From Liolophura sinensis (Eukaryota > Mollusca > Polyplacophora > Chitonida > Chitonidae): a DNA stretch of 64,000 nt. Under the pieces are notes generated by a model. That model searched no databases. It was not told where the DNA came from and saw nothing but the letters and a program-made list of their open reading frames with translations. The stretch spans positions 6,338,017 through 6,402,016 of the forward strand of contig NC_088307.1 of assembly GCF_032854445.1 (NCBI RefSeq), in the 5' to 3' direction. Positions 35,401-47,400 of this stretch are shown in pieces. The position numbers were made by a program, and so were the translations under genes. Position 1 is the first letter of the stretch. Each line of letters starts with the position of its first letter.

Positions 35401-38400
35401 AAAAAAATGTCGTACATGCACTTGTTTGCATGGGGTGTGGCAAACAATATATTGGCCAGACCTCAGATCTCCGCTCCAGACTGATACTGCATCGACAACA
35501 TATCAACAAGGAAGAATATTGTAATCTTCCAGTCAGTAAGCACACACGCTCATGCGCATTGTCATTGACTGCCTCGTTTAAAGTCTTTCCATTTTATAAA
35601 GTATTAGATGGAAAGCAAACCACCTTAGATGTAAAAGAAACTTTCTTCATAAATAAATACAACCCATGTCTCAATGGTAGTCACCGGCCCTAATACTGTA
35701 TCTCATAATATGATGATGTACCACGTGCTTGTATAAGTTATGTTGATTAATTTTGTCAAACAAGTTCATTTTTTACTCATTGTATATATTATTCATTGTA
35801 TATGTACAAATATTATGTCACAGATTAATCTATTGTTCGCAACTGAACAGCTTTATACATGTACGATCTTGTTCCCAGCAACAATTTACCCATGTATTAT
35901 GCCATGTAGGACCTTGTTCCCAGCAACAATTTACCCATGTATTATGCCATGTAGGACCTTGTTCCCAGCAACAATTTACCCATGTATTATGTCATGTACG
36001 ACCTTGATCCCAGCAACAATTTACCCATGTATTATGTCATGTACGACCTTGATCCCAGCAACAATTTACTCATGTATTATGCCATGTAGGACCTTGCTCC
36101 CAGCAACAATTTAGCCATGTATTATGCCATGTACGACCTTGTTCCCAGCAACAATTTACCCATGTATTATGCCATGTAGGACCTTGTTCCCAGCAAACAA
36201 TTTATCCATGTATTATGCCATTTAACTAAACCACTGTCTGTTTTGACATGTACGTAACATGTTCCTTAGTTACTGGTAACACATATCCTGTATAAAGACC
36301 TCTGTGGACATTCATATTCATATTCCTTGAAAATAACATGAAGTTTGAAACTGCAGTTGGAATATAACAGAATGTAGAAAGTTGAGAGGCGATTTATTTT
36401 ATATATATATAGGGCATAACTCATTTTCATTAAGAATCAGTCGAACCAAAATAAACATGTCATATTTCATGCGATTGTTGCATTCAACAAATCAGATCGT
36501 CTGAACGCGGTTCAATGAACAAACTTCCCTTTCATTTTTCCACATGTGGAATTGGACCGGTCGATACGAGAAATAGTATTATGGTATAAAGCGCAAACGT
36601 TTACAGAAGGACGGATGAATGGGCGGACAATACCCGCCATAATATAAAGGCCCGCAATGCGACCGCATAAAGAAAATTTGTGCAGACACCCAGTTATTTT
36701 GAGGAAATAAACTTTCAAAAAGAAGCAAACCTGGAATGCATTTAGGAGGAAGAGGCCCAATCCATTCTCCAGATTGACAGCTGAGACTCAGATCTGTGAT
36801 GTCAGTTGTTTCGTTTTCCCATACGTAACCATCGACACAGGAGAACGTGACGTTGATGTCATGACTAACGATGACGTCAACATCACCTGTCCCATTCTCG
36901 TAGCGCATGTCCACATTTCCCCAGGACGGTAACTTGCACGGATCTGAAAATGTGTTGTGTTTGGCCAGTCATGTGTATGTATACTGTGACAGGGTATAAG
37001 GGTAAACGGGGGATGGGGGGCTCCGTGGCTCACACAGCGTAATTACCCAGGAGCCTCTCCCTATGCGGTCGCTGTGAGTTGAAGTCCAGCCCATGCTGGC
37101 GTCCCCTCCGGCCGTAAGCGGGAAGGTCTGCAGCAACCTGCGGATGGTCGTGGGTTTCCCCCGGGCATTTCCCGGTTTCCCCCTACCATAATGCTGGCTG
37201 CCGTCGTATGACTGAAATATTCTTGAGTACGGCGCAAAACACCAATCAAAATAAATAAATAAAATGTATGCATTCTGTGACAGGGTTAAAGTGTCATGTT
37301 TGGAGTCTGACCAGTCATGTGTATGTATACTGTGACAGGGCATAAGTGTCATATCTGATGTCTGGACATAGGCATCACAAACAGGTGAACAGACCACTTC
37401 AACGGAATAATAGTTATAGCGTCATCCTTGAAGTAAGGATAAAACCCGGGTCGAGTCATACCAAAGACTTGTTAGAGCGTCGCTTCGGTCTTAGCACTCA
37501 GAGGTTAGAGCAAGGAAACAAGATTGGGAGTCCCGGTGTCAGAATGGTGTGACGGTCATGCCTGGTGTCTTTGACATGACAGTTCAGTGGCTGTGGCAAT
37601 TTGGCGACATGAACACCCCTGCCACGAGAAGACACAGTATATGTACACACACCTAACCCCCTCGTTCTCAATTAACTTGTTAATGACGACGTAAAAACAA
37701 ACATATTAATATACAAAAGTCAACTGGAAATTTATGGTACCCAATTCACCTTGCCTGAATATAAGGCGGCTTGATACTCACCTGGTTTACATTCGGGTAC
37801 CATCGGCCGCCATTCGCCCAAGGAGCATTCAGCAGTGACGTTCCTTGTATAGAGAAACTCTCCCTCAATGGTTAACTTGTCAATGTGATAGCCACGAGGA
37901 CAGAAAACTTGCCTTATATCGCCGTCAGATGCAGGATAACCCTCTGCTCTGCCTAAATCGTCATATCCTTGACACGATTCTGTACGGGAAAATAAATTAA
38001 TGTTTGCTGTGCTCGTCAATTTATTCTCATGCACATACACAATTCCATTTTTATTGGATTTTGAAAACTTCATTTTCAACTTATACGATGGGTTGAGGAT
38101 ACCGAAATGTCCGGCGTAAAACACCGAGCTTTGGCAAGCTACTGTCCCTCATTTGACGTACATGAAAGTCAGGGCACACTGTACATCCACTGGACCAGTC
38201 CTAGTCAGTACGGGTCGTCTCCGATCCTTAACGTTAAGCCTGAAGGGTCAGTTCTAGACGCTATCGGTAATTGCACGTGCGATAGTTGGTCACTACACAA
38301 AATAGAAATATAAAGTAGTTTGCCCTGTTCAAATCGCTCGGGAGACCTGCAGCCCCTCGGTAATTGCACGTGCAATAGTCGGTCACTACACAACGTCTAA

Positions 38401-41400
38401 TGGAACAGTCCTAATCCGTAATCACGCTGTATCTTATCGATAACTTAGCTACATCTGATGGCCAGTCCTAACCGGTAATCAGGCTGTGTCTTATCGATAA
38501 TTCTAACATACCTCCAAAAACTTTAACACTAAAAGCACTAGTGGGCGAAGTGTGCTCAAATTGATAATCTATACATAGTTGCCGTCCTTGCCAGGGACGC
38601 TGAGACGGTTCCATTTCGCTAATGAAATAGGGAAGCTGGGTTGTGCTGTCAGAACGTCGTCTGTTTTTTGTTGTTGTTTTTTTTTTTTAAATTTGACAGT
38701 TCACATTTTCCGAGGACAAAAGGCCAAATGAATCTACATATAACTGGTCAGGTAGTTTAGTTTAATACCGTTACAGACATCATGTGGCCAATAGGCACTT
38801 GTCTAGTGAGGTACAAAGATGTGTTATCAAACAACAAGCATTTAGGCAATATATCTGGATAAGCGCAACATGGACAACGATGCATTTATTCAACGTCCTC
38901 TTTACTAGTAACCTGTCCAAAACGGCAGCTTGCTGGTATTACAAGCAAGCGATAAGAAAGAACAGCTTAAGCGCGATGCAGGACTAAGTGGGCGGTACAC
39001 TAACCACTGTCTCCGCAACATGCGATAATGTCCTTATTTGGCCACCGGAACGAGCCCAGCCTAAGGAGTTACATACGCAGGCCATCTGAAGAACAATGCC
39101 GCTCTTGGAGCAGTGTGGTACTGTTGTCTCCTCCCAGTCGTCAGATATCCCTATTACTGGTGTTAGCGCGTCTGGTTCTATAGCTACCGTCACCCACAAG
39201 CAGAGTGTGACCCTACTTGAACTTGAAGTTGTAGGCCTGAGTTTGCCGAAATCGGCTCCACATGGTCATCAAATTTTCGGCAACGCTACCATCTCAGGAA
39301 GCACCTTCCATTTCATTTTCAACTGAATTTAGAGCTCTCTCTGCGAAATAGTTTTGTATTAGTTCGACTTCCTTAAACGCATTATTCCTCTGTCGTCACA
39401 AAATTGCTATGTTCGAATGTAGAGGTTGAACTAACATGGAGCGGTGCTGGCGGGAAATGTGCAATTATTGGTCAATAATTATCACGTGCCTCGCTCGGAC
39501 TCGATGATTTATTTCCCACCCATTCCATTGGCATCAACTTGCCCAAAATCATAACAACAAAACCAAGGCCGTTACATATTAACAAAACGGAGAGAGCGAT
39601 TGTTTTCGGTGTTATTGTTTCCCCCCTAATGACCCCATTATTTCGTAACGATACGTTAAAATAGAAATATAAAGTAGTTTGCCCTGTTCAAATCGCTCGG
39701 GAGACCTGCAGCCCCTCGTTCACGTTTTATTTCTTACCTACCCTATCTGTGATGGACCAGTCTTAGCCAATAATCACACTGTGTCTTATCGATTACTAAG
39801 TTATCTCTAATAGACCAGTAATCATACTATGTCTGATGGCACAGTTGTAATCAATAACTACGTTACGTGTGATGCACGAGCCCTCGTCAGTAATTACGAT
39901 ACGTGTCAGTTCTAAGCAGTACCTACGCTACGTGTGATGGACCAGTCCTTGTCAGTACATAAGCTACGTGTGATGGACCAGTCCTTGTCAGTAACTACGC
40001 TACGTGTGATGGACCAGTCCTTGTCAATACATACGGTACGTGTGATGGATCAGTCCTAATCACTACCTGCGCTACATGTCACTACGCTACCAGTCACTAC
40101 GCTACGTGTGATGATCCAATCCTTGTCAGTAACTACGCTACGTGTGATGGACCAGTCTTGTTTAGTACACTCGCTACGTGTGATGAACCAGTAATTGTTG
40201 ATAACTACGCTACGTGTAATGTGCCAGTATTCATCAGTAACGACGCTACTTCTGATGGGCCAATCCACATCAGTAACTACGCTAGGTGTGATGGGCCAGC
40301 CCTTGTCAGTAACGACACTACTTGTGATGGGCCAGTCCTCGTCAGTAATTACGCTACGTGTGATGTGCCAGTATTCATCAGTAACGACGCTACTTGGGAT
40401 GGGCCAATCCACATCAGTAACTACGCTAGGTGTGATGGGCCAGCCTTTGTCAGTAACGACGCTACTTTTGATGGGCCAGTCCTCGTCAGTAATTACGCTA
40501 CGTGTGATGTGCCAGTATTCATCAGTAACAACGCTACTTGGGATGGGCCAATCCACATCAGTAACTACGCTAGGTGTGATGGGCCAGCCCACGTCAGTAA
40601 CGACGCTACTTGTGATGGGCCAGTCCTCGTCAGTAACTACGCTACGTGTGATGTGCCAGTATTCATCAGTAACTACGCTACTTGTGATGGGCCAGTCCAC
40701 GTCAGTAACTATGCTACGTGTGGAAAACTATGCTTCGTCAGTTTTTACGTTACGTGTCTTTACAGAACAGCATTTATCTAGAAAACTTCAACACAGACGC
40801 ATCTGACCCCACAACAAATTCACACTTTCAACATCATCGTCATAGGGTTCTGTAACTGGGGTGTTTCTTTCGTCACTTTATAATGAATATGACATGAGAT
40901 ACTCCAAAATCATTGTTTCTACTAGGTTTGTATTAAATGAGAAGGCAATCGATTAGAGTGATTGCTTGGGGTCTAACGTCGTACTTAACAATTTTGCAGA
41001 CATATGACGACGATAATCGATTAGACGATTAAAATTAGAGAAAACTAATGGAAACAGAAATAATCAAAGTACAAGTACAAATTCCACTATTCTGAAAAAA
41101 ATAATGTGTTAAATTTAAAAGAAAGCATGTATTTATGTATGCTATGGGTTTTAGGATGTGCTTAACAATTTTTGTCATGTGACGACAAATAATAGAAAGT
41201 CTTTTATCTAAATGATGCTACTAGAATGTATTCTGTTATAGCAGCAGATTATTGTATTAAATGTAGCTCGCACATCCTTTAAATTTGACAAACATAATGT
41301 GCTAAAATAAGACGGTATGTTAAATATTATACAGAATTACGTTACAATAACGAAATATATTCTAGCATCACTCAGACAACAGAATTTTGGTTAAGATGAA

Positions 41401-44400
41401 CACTTTATTCTTTTCATCAAGACAGAGCCTATCGCTATCAGTACCGGAAATGAATCTCATAGCACCAGAAAGACAAAACTGTATATACTTGTATGTCTTC
41501 AGCAGGTCGGGAAAACAAGATGGATCGGCGAAAAAGAAATAAACAAGAGCCACGCAATTTTACCTGCTTCACAACTGGGGACCCTGGGTTGCCATTCTCC
41601 GTAATGGCATCTGGCTTTGGAGACACCATCCTTCAAATGAAACCGTTTAGGATATTTGCATCTTATCTGGAAAGTGGAGATGTGACTTAATTGGCCGTCC
41701 TCTGTGTATGTTTGAGATATTACTTCCTCAAACCATTTCGCTTCGTAAAAACAAGGTTCTGTAAATTAATAAAAAATCTCAATGGTCTCCTTATGTCAAA
41801 TGTCTGAAAATTCAATATAAAAATCGTATCTTTGTTTATACTAAAGATAGAACAACGATATAACGGTCAAAATAATCCTTATCAAGGAGTGAATGTATAC
41901 AATAAAACCATCAGTAGTTAAGCTCAATCGAATTACATTCTAAAACAATGGCATGGGCTAAAATATGCATAACTCTATGTTAAAAAAAATCAATTGGTCA
42001 TGTAAAATGTCATATTTTATACAGCTAAGATGTTCAAGAAATGTGACTGAAACAAACAGTAAACTTTTAATGATTAATTTGGCACTGCTATTGTCATAAA
42101 TTACCAAAACGCGAGTATGGTGCGCATTGCCCGTTTATGAAATTTCTAACGAAACAGACGAATAATTTCAAACTACACATGGCGTAAAGCCGCAAATGAG
42201 AATCTAAATAACCGAGGACGAAAAGATTAGACACAGAATTTGTTTTCATTAAAAAAAATGTGGAAATCCAATGTCCTGTGGCCGTCTACAGTCGAGATTA
42301 AGACATCAGTCAGCACGTTGACCGACTTACTGATTCACTCATGTAGGTGTAATATTGATTGTTTGATTGTTTTGTTTGATTGATTGATTTATTGATTGAC
42401 TGACTTGTGAGCCCAGATGATTTATGCTTCACACATCTTGAGAATTATTATGATTTACGTTTGACAACAGGTTTGTGGATCGACCACAATCCCAGAAGTA
42501 CGTGAACTACTTTCGAGTACACTATACATGCTTATTGTGCTTTTTGGATGATGACAGAATAGATTATGTTATTGTTATAAACTACTGTGTTATATATGAC
42601 AGTCTTGTTCTGTTAGTCCCGCAGAATATACCTCTGCTGGTGCAAAGGGATATTGTTTTAGCTATATGAAGATATCATGTAATAACGACGTAATCTGTTC
42701 TATGTTAAAGTTAGCAGACTAGGGATTAGAAAAGCATAAAATTGTGGTTGAGAAAACACGTGATGACCATCAAACAGGAGTCCTGGTGAAACGGTAATCG
42801 GTTCAATTCAATTTCATTTGTTCATCATCAAATAGTTTTATTGATTTATTTATCTATTTCATTGGTATTTTCTGCCGTTCTCAAAAATATTTCACTGACG
42901 GCGGCAAGCATTATGGTGGGAGGGAATCGGGCAGAACCCCGGGGGACACCCATGATTATCCCTAAGTTGCAGACGTGGAGATAAATCACACCTTAATATT
43001 GCCATGGGTGTCTTATTTAGATTTAAAAAAAAGGCCAAATAAATGGATATCTGTCAGAATATTGCGTTTCAGCAAAGTTTCATAAATTTCACAGGGTTGT
43101 ATCAATGCCTGTGTTAACTCAGACTAGTGAATCAGGTCTCACGGGTTAATGTTTATATTTGTGGTTGGATTAACTCAGACTGGTGAATCAAGTGTCACGG
43201 GTTAATGTTTGTATCAATGCCTGGATTAACTCAAACTGATCAATCAAGTGCCACCGGTTAATATTCGTATCAATGCCTGGATTAACTCAGACTGGTGAAT
43301 CAAACGGGTTAATGTTTGTATCAATGCCTGGATTAACTCAGACTGGTGAATCAAACGGGTAAATGTTTGTATCAGTGCCTGGATTAACTCAGACTAGTGA
43401 ATCAAGTGTCACGGGTAAATGTTTGTATCAATGCCTGGATTAACTCAGACTGGTGAATCAAGTGTCACGGGATAATGTTTGTATCAGTGCTTGGATTAAC
43501 TCAGACTGGTGAATCAAGTGTTACGGGTAAATGTTTGTATCAATGCCTGGATTAACTCAGACTGGTGAATCAAGGGTTACGGGTAAATGTTTGTATCAAT
43601 GCTTGGATTAACTCAGACTGGTGAATCAAGTGTCACGGGATAATGTTTGTATCAATGCTTGGATTAACTCAGACTGGTGAATCAAGTGTCACGGGTAAAT
43701 GTTTGTATCAATGCCTGGATTAAACTTCATTTTCAAATTATACGATGGGTTGAGGATACCGAAATGTCCGGCGTAAACCACCGAGCTTTGGCAAGCTACT
43801 GTCCCTCATTTGACGTACATGAAAGTCACGGCACACTGTACATCCACTGGACCAGTCCTAGTCAGTACGGGTCGTCTCCAATCCTTAACGTTAAGCCTGA
43901 AGGGTCAGTTCTAGACGCTATCGGTAATTGCACGTGCGATAGTTGGTCACTACACAAAATAGAAATATAAAGTAGTTTGCCCTGTTCAAATCGCTCGGGA
44001 GACCTGCAGCCCCTCGTTCACGTTTTATTTCTTACCTACCCTATCTGTGATGGACCAGTCTTAGCCAATAATCACACTGTGTCTTATCGATTACTAAGTT
44101 ATCTCTAATAGACCAGTAATCATACTATGTCTGATGGCACAGTTGTAATCAATAACTACGTTACGTGTGATGCACGAGCCCTCGTCAGTAATTACGATAC
44201 GTGTCAGTTCTAAGCAGTACCTACGCTGCGTTCTCGTCACCGGCCAGTCCTAGTCAGTAACTATATGGGCAACTCGTGAAGAATCAGTCCTTGTCAGTAA
44301 CTACGCTACATGAGATGGCCCAGTCCATGTCAGTAACTACGCTACATGTGATAGCCCAGTCCTTGTCAGTAACTAAGCTACGTGTGATGAGCCAGTCCTT

Positions 44401-47400
44401 GTCAGTAATTACGCTACGTGTGATGAGCCAGTCCTTGTCAGTAACTACGCTACGTGTGATAGGCCAGTCTTGTTTAGTACATTCGCTAGGTGTGTTAGAC
44501 CAATATGTGTCGATAACTGCGCTACGCGTAATGTGCCAGTATTCATCAGTAACGACGCTACTTCTGATGGGCCAATCCACGTCAGTAACCACGCTACGTG
44601 TAATGGGCCAGTCCTTGTCAGTAACGAAGCTACTTGTGATGGGCCAGTATTCATCAGTAACGACGCTACTTGTGATGGGCCAGTCCACGTCTGTAACTAC
44701 GCTACGTGTGTCTTCGTCAGTTTTTACGTTACGTGTCTTTACAGAACAGCATTTATCTGGAAAACTTCAACACAGACGCATCTGACCCCACAACAAATTC
44801 ACACTTTCAACATCATCGTCAGAGGGTTCTGTAACTGGGGTGTTTCTTTCGTCACTTTATAATGAATATGACATGAGATACTCCAAAATCATTGTTTCTA
44901 ACCTGGGCCACAAGCCAGAGCACTACTCTGCGACCATGTTCCGTAGACACAGTGGTTCATGTTGTTTTTCGCTATCCTGTAACCCGTGTCACAAACTAGT
45001 TTAGCCGTCGCTTGGTGGGGGACACGTTTTGTAACTCTGGCCGTGTCGTCATCAGAATAGATGATTCTCCCGTGAGTAATACTCTCCAGTAATTCACACG
45101 ACGCTGTAAGCAAAGTAGAGTTTGGAAATAGACATTCTGTTGTAGTTTACATGAACAGTAGACCAAAAGTACATCTACTAGGTTTGTATTAAATGAGAAG
45201 GCAATCGATTAGAGTGATTGCTTGGGGTCTAACGTCGTACTTAATTTTTCAGACATATGACGACGATAATCGATTAGACGATTAAAGTTAGAGAAAACTA
45301 ATGGAAACAGAAATAATCAAAGTACAAGTACAAATTCCACTATTTTGAAAAAAAAATAATGTGTTAATTTTAAAAGAAAGTATGTATTTATGTATGCTAT
45401 GGGTTTTAGGATGTGCTTAACAATTTTTGTCATGTGACGACAAATAATAGAAAGTCTTTTGTCTAAATGATGCTACTAGAATGTATTCTGTTATAGCAGC
45501 AGATTATTGTATTAAATGTAGCTCGCACACCCTCTAAATTTGACAAACATAATGTGCTAAAATAAGACGGTATGTTAAATATTATACAGAATTACGTTAC
45601 AATAACGAAATATATTCTAGCATCACTCAGACAACAGAATTTTGGTTAAGATGAACACTTTATTCTTTTCATCAAGACAGAGTGAGCCTATCGCTATCAG
45701 TACCGGAAATGAATCTCATATCACCAGAAAGACAAAACTGTATATACTTGTATGTCTTCAGCAGGTCGGGAAAACAAGATGGATCGGCGAAAAAGAAATA
45801 AACAAGAGCCACGCAATTTTACCTGCTTCACAACTGGGGACCCTGGGTTGTCATTCTCCGTAATGGCATCTGGCTTTGGAGACACCATCCTTCAAATGAA
45901 ACCGTTTAGGATATTTGCATCTTATCTGGAGAGTGGAGTTGTGACTTAATTTGCCGTCCTCTGTGTATGTTTGAGATATTACTTCCTCAAACCGTTTCGC
46001 TTCGTAAAAACAAGGTTCTGTAAATTAATAAAAAATCTCAATGGTCTCCTTATGTCAAATGTCTGAAAATTAATATAAAAATCGTATCTTTGTTTATACT
46101 AAAGATAGAACAACGATATAACGGTCAAAATAATCCTTATCAAGGAGTGAATGTATACAATAAAACCATCAGTAGTTAAGCTCAATCGAATTACATTCTA
46201 AAACAATGGCAAGGGCTAAAATATGCATAACTCTATGTTAAAAAAATTCAATTGGTCATGTAAAATGTCGTATCTTATACAACTAAGAAGTTCAAGAAAT
46301 GTGACTGAAACAAACAGTAAACTTTAAATGATTAATTTTGCACTGCTATTGTCATAAATTACCAAAACGCGAGTATGGTGCGCATTGCCCGTTTATGAAA
46401 TTTCTAACGAAACAGACGAATAATTTCAAACTACACATGGCATAAAGCTGCAAATGATAATCTAAATAACCGAGGACGAAAAGATTAGACACAGAATTTG
46501 TTTTCATTAAAAAAATTGTGGAAATCCAATGTCCTGTGGCCGTCTACAGTCGAGATTAAGGCATCAGTCAGCACGTTGACCGACTTACTGATTCACCCAT
46601 GTAGGTGTAATATTGATTTTTTGTTTGATTGATTGATTTATTGATTGACTGACTTGTGAGCCCAGATGATTTATGCTTCACACATCTTGAGAATTATTAT
46701 GATTTACGTTTGACAACAGGTTTGTGGATCGACCACAATCCCAGAAGTACGTGAACTACTTTCGAGTACACTATACATGCTTATTGTGCTTTTTGGATGA
46801 TGACAGAATAGATTATGTTATTGTTATAAACTACTGTGTTATATATGACAGTCTTGTTCTGTTAGTCCCGCAGAATATACCTCTGCTGGTGCAAAGGGAT
46901 ATTGTTTTAGCTATATGAAGATATCATGTAATAACGACGTAATCTGTTCTATGTTAAAGTTAGCAGACTAGGGATTAGAAAAGCATAAAATTGTGGTTGA
47001 GAAAACACGTGATGACCATCAAACAGGAGTCCTGGTGAAACGGTAATCGGTTCAATTCAATTTCATTTGTTCATCATCAAATAGTTTTATTGATTTATTT
47101 ATCTATTTCATTGGTATTTTCTGCCGTTCTCAAAAATATTTCACTGACGGCGGCAAGCATTATGGTGGGAGGGAATCGGGCAGAACCCCGGGGGACACCC
47201 ATGATTATCCCTAAGTTGCAGACGTGGAGATAAATCACACCTTAATATTGCCATGGGTGTCTTATTTAGATTTAAAAAAAAGGCCAAATAAATGGATATC
47301 TGTCAGAATATTGCGTTTCAGCAAAGTTTCATAAATTTCACAGGGTTGTATCAATGCCTGTGTTAACTCAGACTAGTGAATCAGGTCTCACGGGTTAATG

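Larger units (their letters stand above)
38068..43721. repeat. Duplicated cassette block 1 (exon A lost)
   Basis: Homologous to block 2 in two parts (38068-38358 and 39658-43721). It contains a SINE-3 remnant (38085-38300, minus), a 36-bp array (39746-40755), a SINE-2 tail remnant (40958-41016), Sushi exon B (41564-41758), a SINE-1 partial copy (42837-42981, minus) and a 56-bp array (43092-43721). Exon A and 277 bp around it are missing at 40917-40922. The 61-bp sequence starting AAAATAGAAATATAAAG occurs at 38298-38358 and again at 39658-39718; the stretch between is absent from blocks 2 and 3. Confidence 0.85.

Noticed and set aside
35740-36114. 124-residue Cys/Pro-rich frame in the 45-bp minisatellite
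   Set aside because: 15-codon period; a second register is open as well.
39096-39326. 76-residue plus-strand frame ending GNATISGSTFHFIFN
   Set aside because: Looks somewhat protein-like, but has no recognisable motif, no partner exons and an overlapping open frame on the other strand; left as unassigned.
40056-40806. Frames of more than 200 residues on both strands in the 36-bp array (and similar ones at 44.3, 48.5 and 53.6 kb)
   Set aside because: The unit is exactly 12 codons and lacks stops in several frames, so long frames on both strands follow from the period. No recognisable domain, and the array is intronic.
41438-41629. 63-residue ATG-initiated minus-strand frame over exon B
   Set aside because: Out of frame with the Sushi reading, which has the cysteine pattern, splice phases and length expected.
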